Positions 27,890 to 38,690 are shown, counted from the stretch's first letter. The stretch is 64,000 nt of DNA from Sporosarcina sp. Marseille-Q4943 (GCF_943736995.1 NZ_CALSFT010000002.1:1426001-1490000), one strand, 5' to 3'. Made by a program: numbers and translations. The notes: a model not told the origin generated them from the sequence alone.

Positions 27890-28210
27890 ATGGAGAACGT
27901 GACGATTCAATTCGAACAAATATTTAAACATGCCATACCTGCTATTCAAAGCAAACGGGATGAATTCCGTCTATACGGCTATCCAACGGTGACGAATGAA
28001 GAAATATGGAAATATTGCATACGTAAGAAATGGCGGAAGAAAAATGTGTCGACAATGCGGATCCATGAAATTGTAAATGGCGTGTTGTCATTGACTCCTG
28101 CTGAATTTATGACATATACACAAATCGAGGAACAAAGGGGTTCCAACTGGTTCTCGGATCTGAACAATGATGAGTTGCAGCTGCTTCTTTCACCGAAAAG
28201 TAAGTCATGA
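27890..28210 (+). CDS. comN: ComN-like post-transcriptional regulator
   Basis: The protein is about 106 residues. DEFRLYGYPTVTNEEIWKYC and IHEIVNGVLSLTPAEFMTY match the family annotated as post-transcriptional regulator (B. subtilis ComN/YrzD, which affects comE mRNA). It is divergent from spoVB and lies before secDF, the B. subtilis order. The start is uncertain: ATG 27890 has GGGAAAGGG directly adjacent, while a GTG at 27899 has better spacing. Confidence 0.72.
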   Translation: MENVTIQFEQIFKHAIPAIQSKRDEFRLYGYPTVTNEEIWKYCIRKKWRKKNVSTMRIHEIVNGVLSLTPAEFMTYTQIEEQRGSNWFSDLNNDELQLLLSPKSKS

Positions 28211-28237
28211 GCAACTGTTCTACGAATGTCCAACTAT

Positions 28238-28266
28238 TTGACAGATGCTATTCTCTGTTTCATAAT
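28238..28266 (+). promoter_or_regulatory. Promoter of secDF
   Basis: TTGACA (28238-28243), a 17-base spacer and CATAAT (28261-28266): a near-consensus sigma-A promoter. It predicts a leader of about 70 bases. Confidence 0.72.
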
Positions 28267-28341
28267 TGGAGTGTTATATTTTTTTAAAAACTGTACATAG
28301 CAATCGTCTTAGCGCTCCACGTACAGAGGGGGAACTAATTT

Positions 28342-30615
28342 ATGAAGAAAAGAAGCCGGATCGTATCGTTTCTATTATTGCTCGTCTTGTTGGGATCATT
28401 GATAGGCGGTACGGTAAAACCGATTATTAAAGATGTAAGGCTCGGCCTGGATCTGCAAGGGGGCTTCGAAGTCCTTTATGAGGTTCAGCCACTTAAAGGT
28501 AAAGAAGGCCAAAAAATTACGGAAGATATTGTAGCCGATACAGCGGGCGCATTACGTAACCGTGTCGATGTGCTCGGAGTAAGTGAGCCCATCATTCAAG
28601 TCGAATCAAATAACAGGATTCGCGTGCAATTAGCCGGTGTGGAAGATCAGGAATCGGCTCGTGAGCTATTATCCACTCAAGCAAACCTGACATTCAGGGA
28701 TGCGGACGACAATCTTATGTTGGATGGAAATGATTTAAAAGAAGGAAAGGCGAAAGCCAACTTCGGTCAAAATGGTAATCCTGTCGTTACACTTGAGATG
28801 AAAGACCCTGATAAATTCGGGCAAGTGACAGCTGAAATTAAAGCAAAAGCTCCCGAAAACGTTATGGTCATCTGGATGGACTTTGAAGAAGGCGTCGATT
28901 CATACAAAGAGGAAAGAATGAAGGAAAAACCAAAATTCATTTCTGCGCCTTATGTAAGTCAAGTTATCAATTCATCTAATGTTGAAATTTCAGGAAGCTT
29001 CACAGTGGAAGAAACTAAGAGCTTGGCAGGCATTTTGAATGCCGGGGCACTCCCAGTCCATCTAGAAGAAATATATTCTACTTCTGTTGGTGCTCAATTC
29101 GGAGCACAGGCGTTGGATAAAACGATTCTTGCTGGAATCGTTGGTATATCTCTTATTTTCATTTTCATGCTAATTTATTACCGTATTCCTGGATTTGTGG
29201 CAATTATTACACTATCCGTCTATATCTACCTGATCCTTACTGTCTTCACAAGCATTAACGGAGTTCTTACACTTCCGGGAATTGCAGCTCTGATGCTCGG
29301 GGTCGGTATGGCAGTCGATGCGAATATCCTGACATACGAGAGGATTAGAGAAGAACTCCGTGTAGGGAAATCAGTAAAGACAGCTTTCTCGGTAGGTGCG
29401 AAATCTGCGTTCACTGCCATATTGGATGCCAATATCACAACTTTGCTCGCAGCTGTTGTCCTATTCATTTTCGGGACAAGCTCCGTCAAAGGCTTTGCAA
29501 CAATGCTAATCATCAGTATCCTCGTCAGCTTCTTGACAGCTGTTTGGGGCTCACGTCTATTGCTGGGTCTTCTCGTCAATAGCGGGATGCTTGATGGCAA
29601 GACAGGTCTATTCGGAATTTCGAAAAGCCGGGTCCACGCACCTGAAGAAAATGTGGACACGCTTGACCTTACAACGAAATTTGACCGGTTTGACTTTGTT
29701 CATTCCCGTAAGAAGTTCTATGTCATTTCGATGGCATTGATTATTGCTGGAATCATTGTTCTCGGGATCTTCAAATTAAACCTCGGGATTGACTTTGCAG
29801 GCGGTACGCGTGTTGAAATCTTATCGGACAAACCTTTAACCGCCGAGGAAGTCTCTGGTACTCTTGAGAAAATCGGCCACCCTTCAACAGACATCGTCAT
29901 TTCCGGCGATACGAACAATATTGGTGTTGCTCGTTATAAAGAAGAATTTAAGCAAGAAACTGTCAACAAGTTCAAAAAAGATTTAGAGGCTCACTACGGT
30001 TCTGACCCGAACATTTCTACAGTTTCTGATACAGTTGGTAAAGAACTTGCTGGAAATGCGTTGAAAGCATTGCTAGTCGCTGCACTTGGTATCGTCGTCT
30101 ATGTCGCATTCCGTTTCGAATGGCGCATGGGTGTTTCCTCAATTATCGGCTTGATCCATGATGCATTTTTCATGGTAGCCGTGTTCAGTATATCAAGGCT
30201 TGAAGTGGACATTACATTCATCGCTGCCGTATTAACGATTGTCGGATATTCGATCAACGATACAATCGTAACGTTCGACCGAATCAGGGAGAACTTGCAT
30301 AAAGTCGGCAAGATCAACGATGCAAAGGAGTTGGCGGATATCGTTAATAAATCACTCCGTCAAACATTGGGACGTTCAGTGAACACCGTCTTGACAGTCG
30401 TCTTTGTCGTCGTTGCATTGATCGCCCTCGGAGCGGAAGCGATCCGTCCATTCTCGATCGCCTTACTGATCGGATTGCTCGCTGGAACGTATTCTTCCAT
30501 CTTCATCTCAGCTCAAATCTGGTTTGACTTGAAGAAGAAAGAACTTGAAAAAGCGGGCACATTGAAAGTCGATAAAGAGAAAAAGCAATGGGGTTCTGAT
30601 GAGCCGGTAGTCTGA
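28342..30615 (+). CDS. secDF: Fused protein translocase subunit SecDF
   Basis: Single-chain SecD-SecF that uses the proton motive force to aid protein export. The protein is 757 residues with 12 predicted membrane segments. The SecD half has LGLDLQGGFEVLYEV and GVGMAVDANILTYERI; the SecF half begins near residue 450 and has LGIDFAGGTRVEI and GYSINDTIVTFDRIREN. The fusion is normal for Bacillales. A terminator follows. Confidence 0.97.
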   Translation: MKKRSRIVSFLLLLVLLGSLIGGTVKPIIKDVRLGLDLQGGFEVLYEVQPLKGKEGQKITEDIVADTAGALRNRVDVLGVSEPIIQVESNNRIRVQLAGVEDQESARELLSTQANLTFRDADDNLMLDGNDLKEGKAKANFGQNGNPVVTLEMKDPDKFGQVTAEIKAKAPENVMVIWMDFEEGVDSYKEERMKEKPKFISAPYVSQVINSSNVEISGSFTVEETKSLAGILNAGALPVHLEEIYSTSVGAQFGAQALDKTILAGIVGISLIFIFMLIYYRIPGFVAIITLSVYIYLILTVFTSINGVLTLPGIAALMLGVGMAVDANILTYERIREELRVGKSVKTAFSVGAKSAFTAILDANITTLLAAVVLFIFGTSSVKGFATMLIISILVSFLTAVWGSRLLLGLLVNSGMLDGKTGLFGISKSRVHAPEENVDTLDLTTKFDRFDFVHSRKKFYVISMALIIAGIIVLGIFKLNLGIDFAGGTRVEILSDKPLTAEEVSGTLEKIGHPSTDIVISGDTNNIGVARYKEEFKQETVNKFKKDLEAHYGSDPNISTVSDTVGKELAGNALKALLVAALGIVVYVAFRFEWRMGVSSIIGLIHDAFFMVAVFSISRLEVDITFIAAVLTIVGYSINDTIVTFDRIRENLHKVGKINDAKELADIVNKSLRQTLGRSVNTVLTVVFVVVALIALGAEAIRPFSIALLIGLLAGTYSSIFISAQIWFDLKKKELEKAGTLKVDKEKKQWGSDEPVV

Positions 30616-30650
30616 TGACCATAGCTCCTCAGAAGTTTCAAATCTCAACG

Positions 30651-30687
30651 GAACAGGGTATACCTAAGTGTATATCCTGTTCTTTTT
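30651..30687 (+). terminator. Terminator after secDF
   Basis: GAACAGGGTATAC (30651-30663) pairs with GTATATCCTGTTC (30670-30682) with one G-U pair, then five T. Confidence 0.9.
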
Positions 30688-30715
30688 ATTTGATTGAAAG
30701 GGAAGGTGAAGAAGA

Positions 30716-31042
30716 ATGAAGATGCAATGGTCGTTAATACTTAGTATTCTTTTTGCCATTATCATTGCCGTTTTCGCCATACTTAACGTCGAATCTGTCC
30801 AAGTGAACTACTTGTTCGGAAAAGCGCATCTGCCACTCATCCTCGTCATTCTTTTCACAGCACTGCTCGGCGCGGCCATCAGCGGTTTCATGGCGATGTT
30901 CAGATCTATTCGATCTAACAGGCAGATCAATGAATTGAAAAAGGAAATGACCGCAAAGGAAATCACGATTGCAACACAGCAAAATGAAATAGCCGCGCTT
31001 CAACATCTAGCAGAACCAATCATCAAAGATGAGAAGCTGTAA
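30716..31042 (+). CDS. LapA-domain membrane protein (YrvD-like)
   Basis: The protein is 108 residues with two transmembrane helices (ILSILFAIIIAVFAILNV and LILVILFTALLGAAISGFM) and a C-terminal coiled-coil (INELKKEMTAKEITIATQQ). This is the DUF1049/LapA architecture; in E. coli LapA works in LPS control, which cannot apply here, so the role is unknown. B. subtilis yrvD sits at the same place before recJ (yrvE). It has its own terminator. Confidence 0.8.
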   Translation: MKMQWSLILSILFAIIIAVFAILNVESVQVNYLFGKAHLPLILVILFTALLGAAISGFMAMFRSIRSNRQINELKKEMTAKEITIATQQNEIAALQHLAEPIIKDEKL

Positions 31043-31044
31043 GC

Positions 31045-31073
31045 AAAGCATCCCCCACACAGGATGCTTTTTT
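31045..31073 (+). terminator. Terminator after the lapA-like gene
   Basis: AAAGCATCC (31045-31053) pairs with GGATGCTTT (31062-31070), then T run. Confidence 0.88.
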
Positions 31074-31123
31074 ATGCGTTGAAACCTCTCAAATATTAAT
31101 TTACATGCAATCCGCATATCCCC

Positions 31124-31152
31124 TTTAAGAGTCCGTCGTCTTTCGATATAAT
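31124..31152 (+). promoter_or_regulatory. Candidate promoter of recJ
   Basis: TTTAAG (31124-31129), a 17-base spacer and a perfect TATAAT (31147-31152), 25 bases before the recJ start. Confidence 0.5.
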
Positions 31153-31176
31153 GGGCATAAGAGGATGTGAGCCATT

Positions 31177-33525
31177 TTGATAGAATCGATGAAAACATGG
31201 ACGATCAATCGTCCCGATGAAACAATCGTAAATACATTCATGAAAGAGCTTAGTATCCCTTCAATCCATGCCAAAATCCTCGTTTCACGAGGCTTTTCGG
31301 ATGTGGAGGAAGCTAAGTCCTTCTTACATATGGAAGAAAACTGTTTGCACGACCCGTTTTTGCTTTACGATATGGATAAAGCAGTCGAGCGTATTTTCAA
31401 AGCGGTCGAAACAGGTGAACAGATAACCGTCTATGGCGATTACGATGCGGATGGAGTTACGAGCGTCACCGTATTGACGACTGCTCTCGAACAGCTTGGT
31501 GCGAACGTTGACTTTGCCATTCCGAACCGGTTCGAACACGGCTATGGGCCGAATATCGAGTTGTTTGATGAATTGCACAAAAAGGGCACTTCATTGATCA
31601 TCACTGTCGATAATGGAATCTCTGGTTTGGACGCAGTTGCTTATGCCAAATCCGTCGGGATGGATATCATTGTGACCGATCACCATGAAATCGGGGATGA
31701 ACTTCCGATAGCAGATGCAATCATTCATCCGCGGCATCCGGATGGGAATTACCCTTTCGGCGAGCTTGCGGGTGTAGGCGTTGCCTTTAAGCTGGCTTGT
31801 GCCTTGCTAGGAGAAGTGCCGGAAGAGCTGTATGAAATTGCTGCTATCGGCACTGTCGCCGATCTCGTTCCGTTGAAGGATGAAAACAGATTCATCGTCA
31901 AGGAAGGGATCAGGCGGATGAGGAGGTCGGAACGGCCAGCCATACAAGCGCTCGTAAAAGTGAGTGGAACCGATCAGCATACTCTATCCGAGGAATCACT
32001 CGGTTTCATGATCGGCCCGCGATTGAATGCACCAGGGCGTTTAGGCAGTGCGGATTCGGCTGTCCATTTGTTGAAAACGGAAGATCGATTGGAAGCGATG
32101 TCGATTGCCGAGCAGTTGGATACGTTGAATAAGGAAAGACAGGGGCTCGTCACTAAAATAGCGGATGAGGCGGATCGGGCGATGATTGACATGTATGGAG
32201 ATATGCTGCCGTATGTCATCGTCATTGCAGGGGAAGGCTGGAATCCAGGTGTCGTCGGTATTGTTGCATCCCGGTTGACCGAAAAGTATTATAGACCGTC
32301 GATTGTCCTTTCCATAGACCGTGAAACGGGAATTGCGAAAGGTTCCGGCCGGAGCATTGCGGGTTTTGATTTATTCAAAGAGCTTTCGAAGACTGCGGAT
32401 GTCCTTTCCCATTTTGGTGGCCATGAGATGGCGGCGGGCATGTCGCTTCAGCTGGAGGATGTCGATACGCTCCGCAGTCGATTGAATGATCAAGGGAAAT
32501 TGAATTTGACAGACGATATGCTCACTCCGAAATTGAAGATCGATGTTCCGCTTGAAGTCGGAGAAATCGATGTCGAAGTTTTGGAAGCGATGGAATTGCT
32601 CCGACCATTCGGAGTGGCGTTTGAGAAGCCTGTTTTTTTAATTGAAAACCTTTCTGCATCTTCCGTGAGAAAAATCGGTGCAGCAAAAAATCATTTGAAG
32701 CTTGAATTGTCCGATGGGGTAGATTCACTTGACGTCATCGGCTTTGGAAATGGGTCAATCGCTGACGAAATGAGTCCAGGCGTAACACTATCCGTCACCG
32801 GAGATTTACAGGTGAATGAATGGAACGGCCGTAAAAAACCGCAAATGTTGCTTAACGATATTCAGTCAAAAGATCGGCAGTTATTCGACTTGCGAGGGAT
32901 ACGGGAGCCGAATCGCTGGATTTCCATCATCCCGAAAAAAAATAATTTATTTATTGCATTCCAAGAAACATCAATCCCCTATTTCAAGCCGATTTTGAAA
33001 AATGTAGAAATCCATCAGTTCGGTGAAGTGGAGCTGTCTGAAACCGACCATGTGATCATATTGGATATGCCGGCAGGGACGGAGCAGATGAAAGAATTGA
33101 TTGAAAAGACGAATCCAAAACGGGTGTACGCCCATTTCTTTGTCAATGAATCCCTGTATTTTGAAGGGATTCCGGGACGCGAGCATTTCGGCTGGTATTA
33201 CAGCTTTTTGAAGAAGCGTGGCTCATTTGATTTACGGAAGCAAGGACAGGAATTATCTAAGCATAGAGGTTGGAAGGTAGATACGATTTATTTCATGACA
33301 AAGGTGTTTTCTGAGCTTGGATTTGTTAAGATAGAGAGTGGTCTTGTTCATGTCATGGAGGATGCAGGGAAGAAAAGCCTTTCCGAGGCACCTTCTTACC
33401 AACAGAGAGAGCGTCAGATTGAATTGGAAAAGATGCTTGTATATGCACCATATATGGAACTGAAAAATTGGTTCGATGAAATCTGCAAAGAAACCGTCAA
33501 TAGGGAGGAACAATTATGGATTTGA
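31177..33525 (+). CDS. recJ: Single-stranded DNA exonuclease RecJ
   Basis: 5'-3' ssDNA exonuclease in recombination and repair. The protein is 782 residues. The DHH-family motifs are present: [28 protein letters not shown], and [12 protein letters not shown]; the DHHA1 motif is [10 protein letters not shown] with [12 protein letters not shown] Firmicutes-type C-terminal extension follows. The start is TTG 31177 or ATG 31189; the ribosome binding site is weak for both. Its end overlaps apt by 10 bases. Confidence 0.95.
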   Translation: MIESMKTWTINRPDETIVNTFMKELSIPSIHAKILVSRGFSDVEEAKSFLHMEENCLHDPFLLYDMDKAVERIFKAVETGEQITVYGDYDADGVTSVTVLTTALEQLGANVDFAIPNRFEHGYGPNIELFDELHKKGTSLIITVDNGISGLDAVAYAKSVGMDIIVTDHHEIGDELPIADAIIHPRHPDGNYPFGELAGVGVAFKLACALLGEVPEELYEIAAIGTVADLVPLKDENRFIVKEGIRRMRRSERPAIQALVKVSGTDQHTLSEESLGFMIGPRLNAPGRLGSADSAVHLLKTEDRLEAMSIAEQLDTLNKERQGLVTKIADEADRAMIDMYGDMLPYVIVIAGEGWNPGVVGIVASRLTEKYYRPSIVLSIDRETGIAKGSGRSIAGFDLFKELSKTADVLSHFGGHEMAAGMSLQLEDVDTLRSRLNDQGKLNLTDDMLTPKLKIDVPLEVGEIDVEVLEAMELLRPFGVAFEKPVFLIENLSASSVRKIGAAKNHLKLELSDGVDSLDVIGFGNGSIADEMSPGVTLSVTGDLQVNEWNGRKKPQMLLNDIQSKDRQLFDLRGIREPNRWISIIPKKNNLFIAFQETSIPYFKPILKNVEIHQFGEVELSETDHVIILDMPAGTEQMKELIEKTNPKRVYAHFFVNESLYFEGIPGREHFGWYYSFLKKRGSFDLRKQGQELSKHRGWKVDTIYFMTKVFSELGFVKIESGLVHVMEDAGKKSLSEAPSYQQRERQIELEKMLVYAPYMELKNWFDEICKETVNREEQLWI

Positions 33526-34028
33526 AAAGTTTCGTGACAATCGTCCCGGACTATCCGAAAGAAGGCATCAGCTTTAAAGATATTACGACAATCATGGATA
33601 ACGGGGAAGCGTATAAATATGCGACCGATCAGATAGTCGAATTTGCAAGGAAAGTGGGGACGGATATTATCGTCGGTCCCGAAGCGAGGGGCTTCATCAT
33701 CGGATGTCCTGTCGCGTATGCATTGGAAGTAGGTTTTGCACCAGTCCGTAAACCAGGTAAATTGCCGCGGGAGACGATTGCGGTTGAATACGATCTTGAG
33801 TATGGCAAGGATTCTTTGACCATCCATAAGGATGCCATCAAGCCTGGTCAACGTGTGTTGATCGTGGACGATCTGCTTGCTACAGGCGGAACGGTCGGCG
33901 CAACTGTTGAACTTGTGGAAAAATTAGGTGGAGTAGTTGCAGGATGCGCTTTCTTAATTGAGCTGTCCTATTTGAATGGCCGTGAAAAGCTAGAAGGCTA
34001 TGATATTCAAGCACTTATCACTTATTGA
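33516..34028 (+). CDS. apt: Adenine phosphoribosyltransferase
   Basis: Salvages adenine to AMP with PRPP. The protein is 170 residues. The PRPP loop [13 protein letters not shown], the flexible-loop region [20 protein letters not shown] and the N-terminal [15 protein letters not shown] are all typical. Position between recJ and relA is conserved. A terminator separates it from relA. Confidence 0.97.
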   Translation: MDLKSFVTIVPDYPKEGISFKDITTIMDNGEAYKYATDQIVEFARKVGTDIIVGPEARGFIIGCPVAYALEVGFAPVRKPGKLPRETIAVEYDLEYGKDSLTIHKDAIKPGQRVLIVDDLLATGGTVGATVELVEKLGGVVAGCAFLIELSYLNGREKLEGYDIQALITY

Positions 34029-34036
34029 TGAAAGAC

Positions 34037-34066
34037 CCTCCGCGGAAAAGCGGAGGCTCTTTTTTT
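34037..34066 (+). terminator. Terminator after apt
   Basis: CCTCCGC (34037-34043) pairs with GCGGAGG (34050-34056), followed by CTC and seven T. Confidence 0.9.
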
Positions 34067-34078
34067 AGTTCTAAGGGC

Positions 34079-34108
34079 TTTACATTCTTGCCGGTTTATA
34101 CATACAAT
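34079..34108 (+). promoter_or_regulatory. Promoter of relA
   Basis: TTTACA (34079-34084), an 18-base spacer and TACAAT (34103-34108) fit sigma-A. The same -10 region reads CATACAAT (34101-34108), the exact sigma-E -10 consensus, with a weaker sigma-E type -35 (TTACATT) 14 bases upstream. Confidence 0.6.
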
Positions 34109-34157
34109 AGAATTATCTTTAATTTTTTTTGCGGAATTAGTTGAAAGGAGTAGAAAA

Positions 34158-36353
34158 ATGGCGAAAAATCGTGACATGACGGCAGAAGATATATTTGAAA
34201 TCGTTGCCTCGTATATGAATGGACAGCATGTCGCGTTCGTCAAAAAGGCGTATGAGGCAGCGAAGGCTGCTCATGAAGGGCAATTCAGAAGTTCTGGTGA
34301 ACCATATATACTGCACCCTATCCAAGTGGCAGGCATTTTAGCAGAGTTGCAGATGGATCCTTCCACAGTCGCCGCAGGATTCCTCCATGATGTCGTGGAG
34401 GACACTGATGTTAGCCGCGAAGATATCATTCATGAATTCGGTGAAGAAGTGGCGAAGCTCGTTGACGGCGTGACGAAATTGGAAAAGCTGAAATTCAAAT
34501 CGAACGAGGAAAAACAGGCAGAGAACCACCGCAAAATGTTCATTGCGATGGCGAGGGATATCAGAGTCATTCTTATTAAGCTTGCGGACCGTCTCCATAA
34601 TATGCGGACATTGAAACATGTCTCGGATGAAAAGCAACGGAGGGTAGCATCTGAAACTCTCGATATTTTCGCACCGCTTGCACATCGGCTCGGAATTTCC
34701 ACAATCAAATGGGAACTGGAAGACACTGCGCTCCGTTATTTGAATCCTCAGCAATATTACCGGATTGTCAACATGATGAAGAAAAAACGGGATGAGCGGG
34801 AAAAGTATTTATTGAACGTCATGGATACGATACGGGCGGAAATAGCAGAAATGGGCATCGAAGCTGATATTAATGGCAGACCTAAGCATCTGTATTCCAT
34901 TTACCGTAAAATGATCCTGCAAAATAAGGAATTCAATGAAATTTATGATCTTCTTGCCATCCGCATCATCGTCAAAAGCATTAAGGATTGTTATGCGGTG
35001 CTTGGAATCATTCATACGTTATGGAAGCCGATGCCGGGAAGGTTCAAAGACTATATTGCAATGCCGAAACAGAACCTTTATCAATCTATCCATACAACGG
35101 TAGTCGGTCCGGCGGGTGATCCGCTAGAAGTCCAAATCCGGACGGAGGAAATGCATAGGATCGCTGAATATGGGGTGGCGGCGCACTGGGCGTATAAAGA
35201 GGGGAAAACCGTCTCGGAGAAACCTGATAATATTGATTCCAAACTGAAATGGTTCCGGGAAATACTTGAATTCCAAAACGAATCCTCAAATGCCGAGGAG
35301 TTCATGGAATCTTTGAAGTTCGATCTGTTTTCGGACATGGTGTACGTATTCACTCCGGATGGCGACGTCATTGAGATCCCGAAAGGCTCGGTGCCTATCG
35401 ATTTTGCATACCGTGTCCATTCTGAAGTCGGAAACCGGACAATTGGTGCAAAAGTGAACGGTAAGATGGTACCGCTGGATACAGAGTTGTTCACAGGCGA
35501 CATTGTCGAAATACTCACATCAAAGCAATCGTTTGGACCGAGCCGTGACTGGCTGAAAATAGCCAACACTTCTCAGGCGAGGAATAAAATCCGTCAATAT
35601 TTCAAGAAGCAGCTGAGGGAAGAGAATATTATCAAAGGCTCGGAACTCGTTGAAAGGGAAGTGAAGCTACAGGAATTTGATCCGAAAGCCGTCCTCACTA
35701 CTGAAAACATTCAGCGGGCGATCGACAAATTCAGCTTCACTTCTGAAGAGGACATGTATGCTGCAGTCGGATCCAATGGCATAACCGCACAACAAGTCGT
35801 CAACAGGCTCGCGGAAAAGATTCGCCGGGAGCGGGATCAACAGGATGCGATCGATAAAATCGTTTCAGATATGAAAACTCCACAGCCTGTCCGGACGACA
35901 GAATCGGGAGTGATTGTCAGAGGTCTTGAGAACTTGCTTATCCGTCTTTCAAAATGCTGCAATCCGATTCCAGGTGATGAAATTGTCGGATTCATTACGA
36001 AAGGTCGTGGTGTTTCAGTACACCGGGCAGATTGTCCGAATATCGCTACCGATGAGGACAGTGATCGGCTTATTGACGTCGAATGGTCGGTCGATATGAA
36101 CAATGAACGCAAAGAGTTCCAAGTCGATATCGAAATTTCTGCATTTGACCGCCAAGGACTTCTGAATGAAGTGATGATGATGGTGGCCGATTCGAAGACA
36201 CCGATCGTGGCGGTGAGCGGCAAAGCGGATCGTGATAAGCTTGCGAAAATTAGCATGACAATTAAAATTACGGATATTGCCCATTTGCATAGAATTGTGG
36301 ACCGCATTAAACAAATACGCGATATCTATTCCGTGCAACGGGTGATCCATTAA
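34158..36353 (+). CDS. relA: Bifunctional (p)ppGpp synthetase/hydrolase Rel
   Basis: Long RSH enzyme making and degrading (p)ppGpp. The protein is 731 residues. The hydrolase HD motif is intact ([12 protein letters not shown]), so it should be bifunctional. The synthetase region has [23 protein letters not shown] ([17 protein letters not shown]) and C-terminal ACT domains follow. [13 protein letters not shown] is the conserved cysteine motif of the ribosome-binding part. It is followed by dtd 16 bases later. Confidence 0.97.
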   Translation: MAKNRDMTAEDIFEIVASYMNGQHVAFVKKAYEAAKAAHEGQFRSSGEPYILHPIQVAGILAELQMDPSTVAAGFLHDVVEDTDVSREDIIHEFGEEVAKLVDGVTKLEKLKFKSNEEKQAENHRKMFIAMARDIRVILIKLADRLHNMRTLKHVSDEKQRRVASETLDIFAPLAHRLGISTIKWELEDTALRYLNPQQYYRIVNMMKKKRDEREKYLLNVMDTIRAEIAEMGIEADINGRPKHLYSIYRKMILQNKEFNEIYDLLAIRIIVKSIKDCYAVLGIIHTLWKPMPGRFKDYIAMPKQNLYQSIHTTVVGPAGDPLEVQIRTEEMHRIAEYGVAAHWAYKEGKTVSEKPDNIDSKLKWFREILEFQNESSNAEEFMESLKFDLFSDMVYVFTPDGDVIEIPKGSVPIDFAYRVHSEVGNRTIGAKVNGKMVPLDTELFTGDIVEILTSKQSFGPSRDWLKIANTSQARNKIRQYFKKQLREENIIKGSELVEREVKLQEFDPKAVLTTENIQRAIDKFSFTSEEDMYAAVGSNGITAQQVVNRLAEKIRRERDQQDAIDKIVSDMKTPQPVRTTESGVIVRGLENLLIRLSKCCNPIPGDEIVGFITKGRGVSVHRADCPNIATDEDSDRLIDVEWSVDMNNERKEFQVDIEISAFDRQGLLNEVMMMVADSKTPIVAVSGKADRDKLAKISMTIKITDIAHLHRIVDRIKQIRDIYSVQRVIH

Positions 36354-36369
36354 GCAGGAAGGTGTTTGA

Positions 36370-36813
36370 ATGAAGGTCGTTTTACAAAGGTCAGGCAATG
36401 CCTCCGTAACGGTCGATGGTGAGGTGACCGGCTCCATTCGGAAAGGGTATGTCCTTCTCGTTGGAATTACGCACGATGATACGGAACAGGATGCCGACTA
36501 TATTGCAAAAAAGGTCGCAGGTCTTCGGCTGTGGGAGGATGAAGAAGGGAAGATGAACCGTTCCATCGATGAAGTGGATGGCGAAATCCTTTCCGTCTCC
36601 CAATTCACGTTGTACGGAGACGTAAGAAAAGGCCGCCGTCCAAGCTTCATTGAAGCGGCAAGACCGGAAAAGGCGCAGCCCATTTGGAACTACTTCAATG
36701 AAGCGCTCCGTGAGCAAGGCTTGAAGGTGGAAACCGGAGTCTTCGGCGCCATGATGGACGTAAGCCTTATCAACGACGGTCCAGTGACGATCATTATAGA
36801 GTCGAAAAAATAA
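36370..36813 (+). CDS. dtd: D-aminoacyl-tRNA deacylase
   Basis: Removes D-amino acids from mischarged tRNAs. The protein is 147 residues. It begins [19 protein letters not shown], has the [19 protein letters not shown] catalytic motif and the [16 protein letters not shown] motif, both invariant in the family. It lies next to relA as in B. subtilis. Confidence 0.97.
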   Translation: MKVVLQRSGNASVTVDGEVTGSIRKGYVLLVGITHDDTEQDADYIAKKVAGLRLWEDEEGKMNRSIDEVDGEILSVSQFTLYGDVRKGRRPSFIEAARPEKAQPIWNYFNEALREQGLKVETGVFGAMMDVSLINDGPVTIIIESKK

Positions 36814-36843
36814 AAAACGCAGCCCGTTGTAAAATAGGCTGCG
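36812..36843 (-). terminator. Terminator for minus-strand transcription (amidase)
   Basis: CGCAGCC (36818-36824) pairs with GGCTGCG (36837-36843). On the minus strand the hairpin is followed by a run of U (36817-36812). It lies past the end of the amidase gene, 240 bases downstream. Confidence 0.65.
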
Positions 36844-36846
36844 ACA

Positions 36847-36885
36847 GAGTGTAGACAAAGTCGTTATTTGACTTTGTCTACACTC
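36847..36885. repeat. Perfect 16-bp inverted repeat
   Basis: GAGTGTAGACAAAGTC (36847-36862) and its exact complement (36870-36885) with a 7-base loop. On the plus strand it is followed by GATTTTA, so it may act as a terminator for dtd. Confidence 0.85.
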
Positions 36886-36921
36886 GATTTTAGGGGAAAA
36901 ACACTATAAATAGACATATTC

Positions 36922-37047
36922 TCAGCCTGATTGAAAACGCTTGTCAGCCTAGGCGCGAAGTGGAGCGAAGACGCGAATAGAACTAATGTTCATGAGCGGA
37001 CGAGCGACACGAGCAACAACGGATGCGAGCGTTTGTCAACAGGCTGA
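36922..37047. repeat. Possible small element with terminal inverted repeats
   Basis: Ends 36922-36941 and 37028-37047 match as inverted repeats in 16 of 20 positions (TCAGCCTG and AACGCT blocks are exact). The inside is GC-rich with GAGCGAAG/GAGCGGACGAGCGAC motifs and has no ORF. No target duplication was recognised. Confidence 0.5.
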
Positions 37048-37079
37048 CGCAGCCCCTCATAAAACAGGGCTGCGTTTTT
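37048..37079 (+). terminator. Terminator for plus-strand transcription (dtd)
   Basis: CGCAGCCC (37048-37055) pairs with GGGCTGCG (37067-37074), then five T. It is related in sequence to the hairpin at 36818-36843. Confidence 0.75.
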
Positions 37080-37080
37080 G

Positions 37081-38622
37081 TTAATTTGCATCAAAATGAT
37101 CGAGCAGACCTTGATAAATTCCGTGAGTTGCTTGTTCACGGAACATTTCAGTCGTCAAAATTCGCTCTTCCGATGGATTCGATAAAAATCCTAATTCGAT
37201 GAGGACGGCATTTTGACGATTTTCCCGCAACACTAGAAAGTTGGCAGGCTGCGCGCCGCGATTCCGCAGCGAAATCGTCGAGTCTAGTCCATCATTAATG
37301 GAGGAGGCTAGCGATTTTTGACTCGTATGTGTGTAATACGTTGTAAAACCGGTAATTGACGTATCGGGATTCGCGTCGTAATGGATGCTGATGAAAGCGT
37401 CTGCGCCTGACTGATGGCTGACGGCCACGCGCTTACGCAATGAAACATACGTGTCGGATTCGCGCGTCATGACGACATTCGCACCCGCTGCTTTCAGTTT
37501 GGCGGACAATAACTCGGCGGTCATCAATGTGAGCAGCTTCTCGTCTGTGCCTTGCATGCCGGTCGTGCCGCGGTCATTGCCGCCGTGTCCCGCATCGACA
37601 ACGATTGTAAGTCCGTTTAAAGTACCGGATGCTCTAGCCTTTTGCTTCGGTTTATCTGTTCGGTCCGCCAAGGCGACATCCCCTGTTGAAACGACCCATT
37701 TGGCTATGAAAGCTGTCTCTCCTGAAGAAAGTGAAACATTGTACCAATCTCCTTCTTCCCCGATTACCGTCAATTTTTCGCCGGCATTGGCCCTTGTGAC
37801 GATAGATGACGAAGTCGTTGAAGAAGATCGGATATTTGTGCCGTTCGTCAGCACAGTCACTTTTTTACTACTTAAAGTAGTATTGCTTCCGCTTCCTGTC
37901 ACGCTTTTCGCACCAAGAGTGCCGTGGAATGAATAGACCCAACCGGTAGCCTTCTTGCCTAAAGATAGACGAACCCAGTTTCCGTCTATTTCTTTAACGG
38001 AGTAGGATTCCCCTTTCCGGATCAGACCGACTTTCTTTGAAGATAAACCCGGCGCTTTTCTTACATTCAGCGCATCGACCGATACGGTAAATTGCTCTGA
38101 ACCGATGTCCGGCTTGTCTACCGTACTTGTCTGTCTTTTTTCACTCTGCGGTATTTCAGTAATGTAATCAGTATGTACCCAACCGTCGATGCCGTTTTTG
38201 ACGATGGAAGCCCATTCCCCTTGTCGACCTGTCATCACAGCTGATTCGCCGGCATTCATTTGGCCAATGACCGCTGCGTTTAATGATGGCTCGGTGCGGA
38301 TATTCAGTGCATTCACTTTGGAAACGGCACTCATTGCCGCAAGCTCCTTCGCTTCCTCGTTGACGACAAGCCATGAAGCGATCCATCCTGTGCCCGATCC
38401 GAATCTGATTTCATGCCAATCACCCGAAGTGGATAGCACTTCTGCGCGCTCACCCTTTTTCATTGAGCCGGTGACCGGGTAGGTAAGACCAGGTCCTGAA
38501 CGAACATTCAGGGATTTCGTGTTAATGATGATTGTTTCGCCTTTCGCGGAAATTGTCGGCATCTCGCAAACAATCGAAGCGAAAAGGATGATAGCTAGAA
38601 TCCATTTGCTAAATTTTGACAA
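37081..38622 (-). CDS. N-acetylmuramoyl-L-alanine amidase with SH3b repeats (YrvJ-like)
   Basis: Exported cell wall hydrolase, 513 residues. A signal peptide (KWILAIILFASIVCEMPTISA) is followed by four SH3b domains (SLNVRSGPG, ALNIRTEPS, ALNVRKAPG, GTNIRSSST) and an Amidase_3 domain at the C-terminus. Zinc ligands are in VDAGHGGND and SIHYDA, and the catalytic Glu in VLIELGFLSN. The TTG at 38622 is chosen because AAAAGGGAGAG precedes it; upstream in-frame ATGs have none. B. subtilis yrvJ lies at the same place between dtd and hisS. Confidence 0.92.
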   Translation of the reverse strand: MSKFSKWILAIILFASIVCEMPTISAKGETIIINTKSLNVRSGPGLTYPVTGSMKKGERAEVLSTSGDWHEIRFGSGTGWIASWLVVNEEAKELAAMSAVSKVNALNIRTEPSLNAAVIGQMNAGESAVMTGRQGEWASIVKNGIDGWVHTDYITEIPQSEKRQTSTVDKPDIGSEQFTVSVDALNVRKAPGLSSKKVGLIRKGESYSVKEIDGNWVRLSLGKKATGWVYSFHGTLGAKSVTGSGSNTTLSSKKVTVLTNGTNIRSSSTTSSSIVTRANAGEKLTVIGEEGDWYNVSLSSGETAFIAKWVVSTGDVALADRTDKPKQKARASGTLNGLTIVVDAGHGGNDRGTTGMQGTDEKLLTLMTAELLSAKLKAAGANVVMTRESDTYVSLRKRVAVSHQSGADAFISIHYDANPDTSITGFTTYYTHTSQKSLASSINDGLDSTISLRNRGAQPANFLVLRENRQNAVLIELGFLSNPSEERILTTEMFREQATHGIYQGLLDHFDAN

Positions 38623-38690
38623 ACTATCACTCTCCCTTTTTACCATTGTAGAATTTTTGTGAAGAAAAAACCACAATGAATTGAAAAAGG

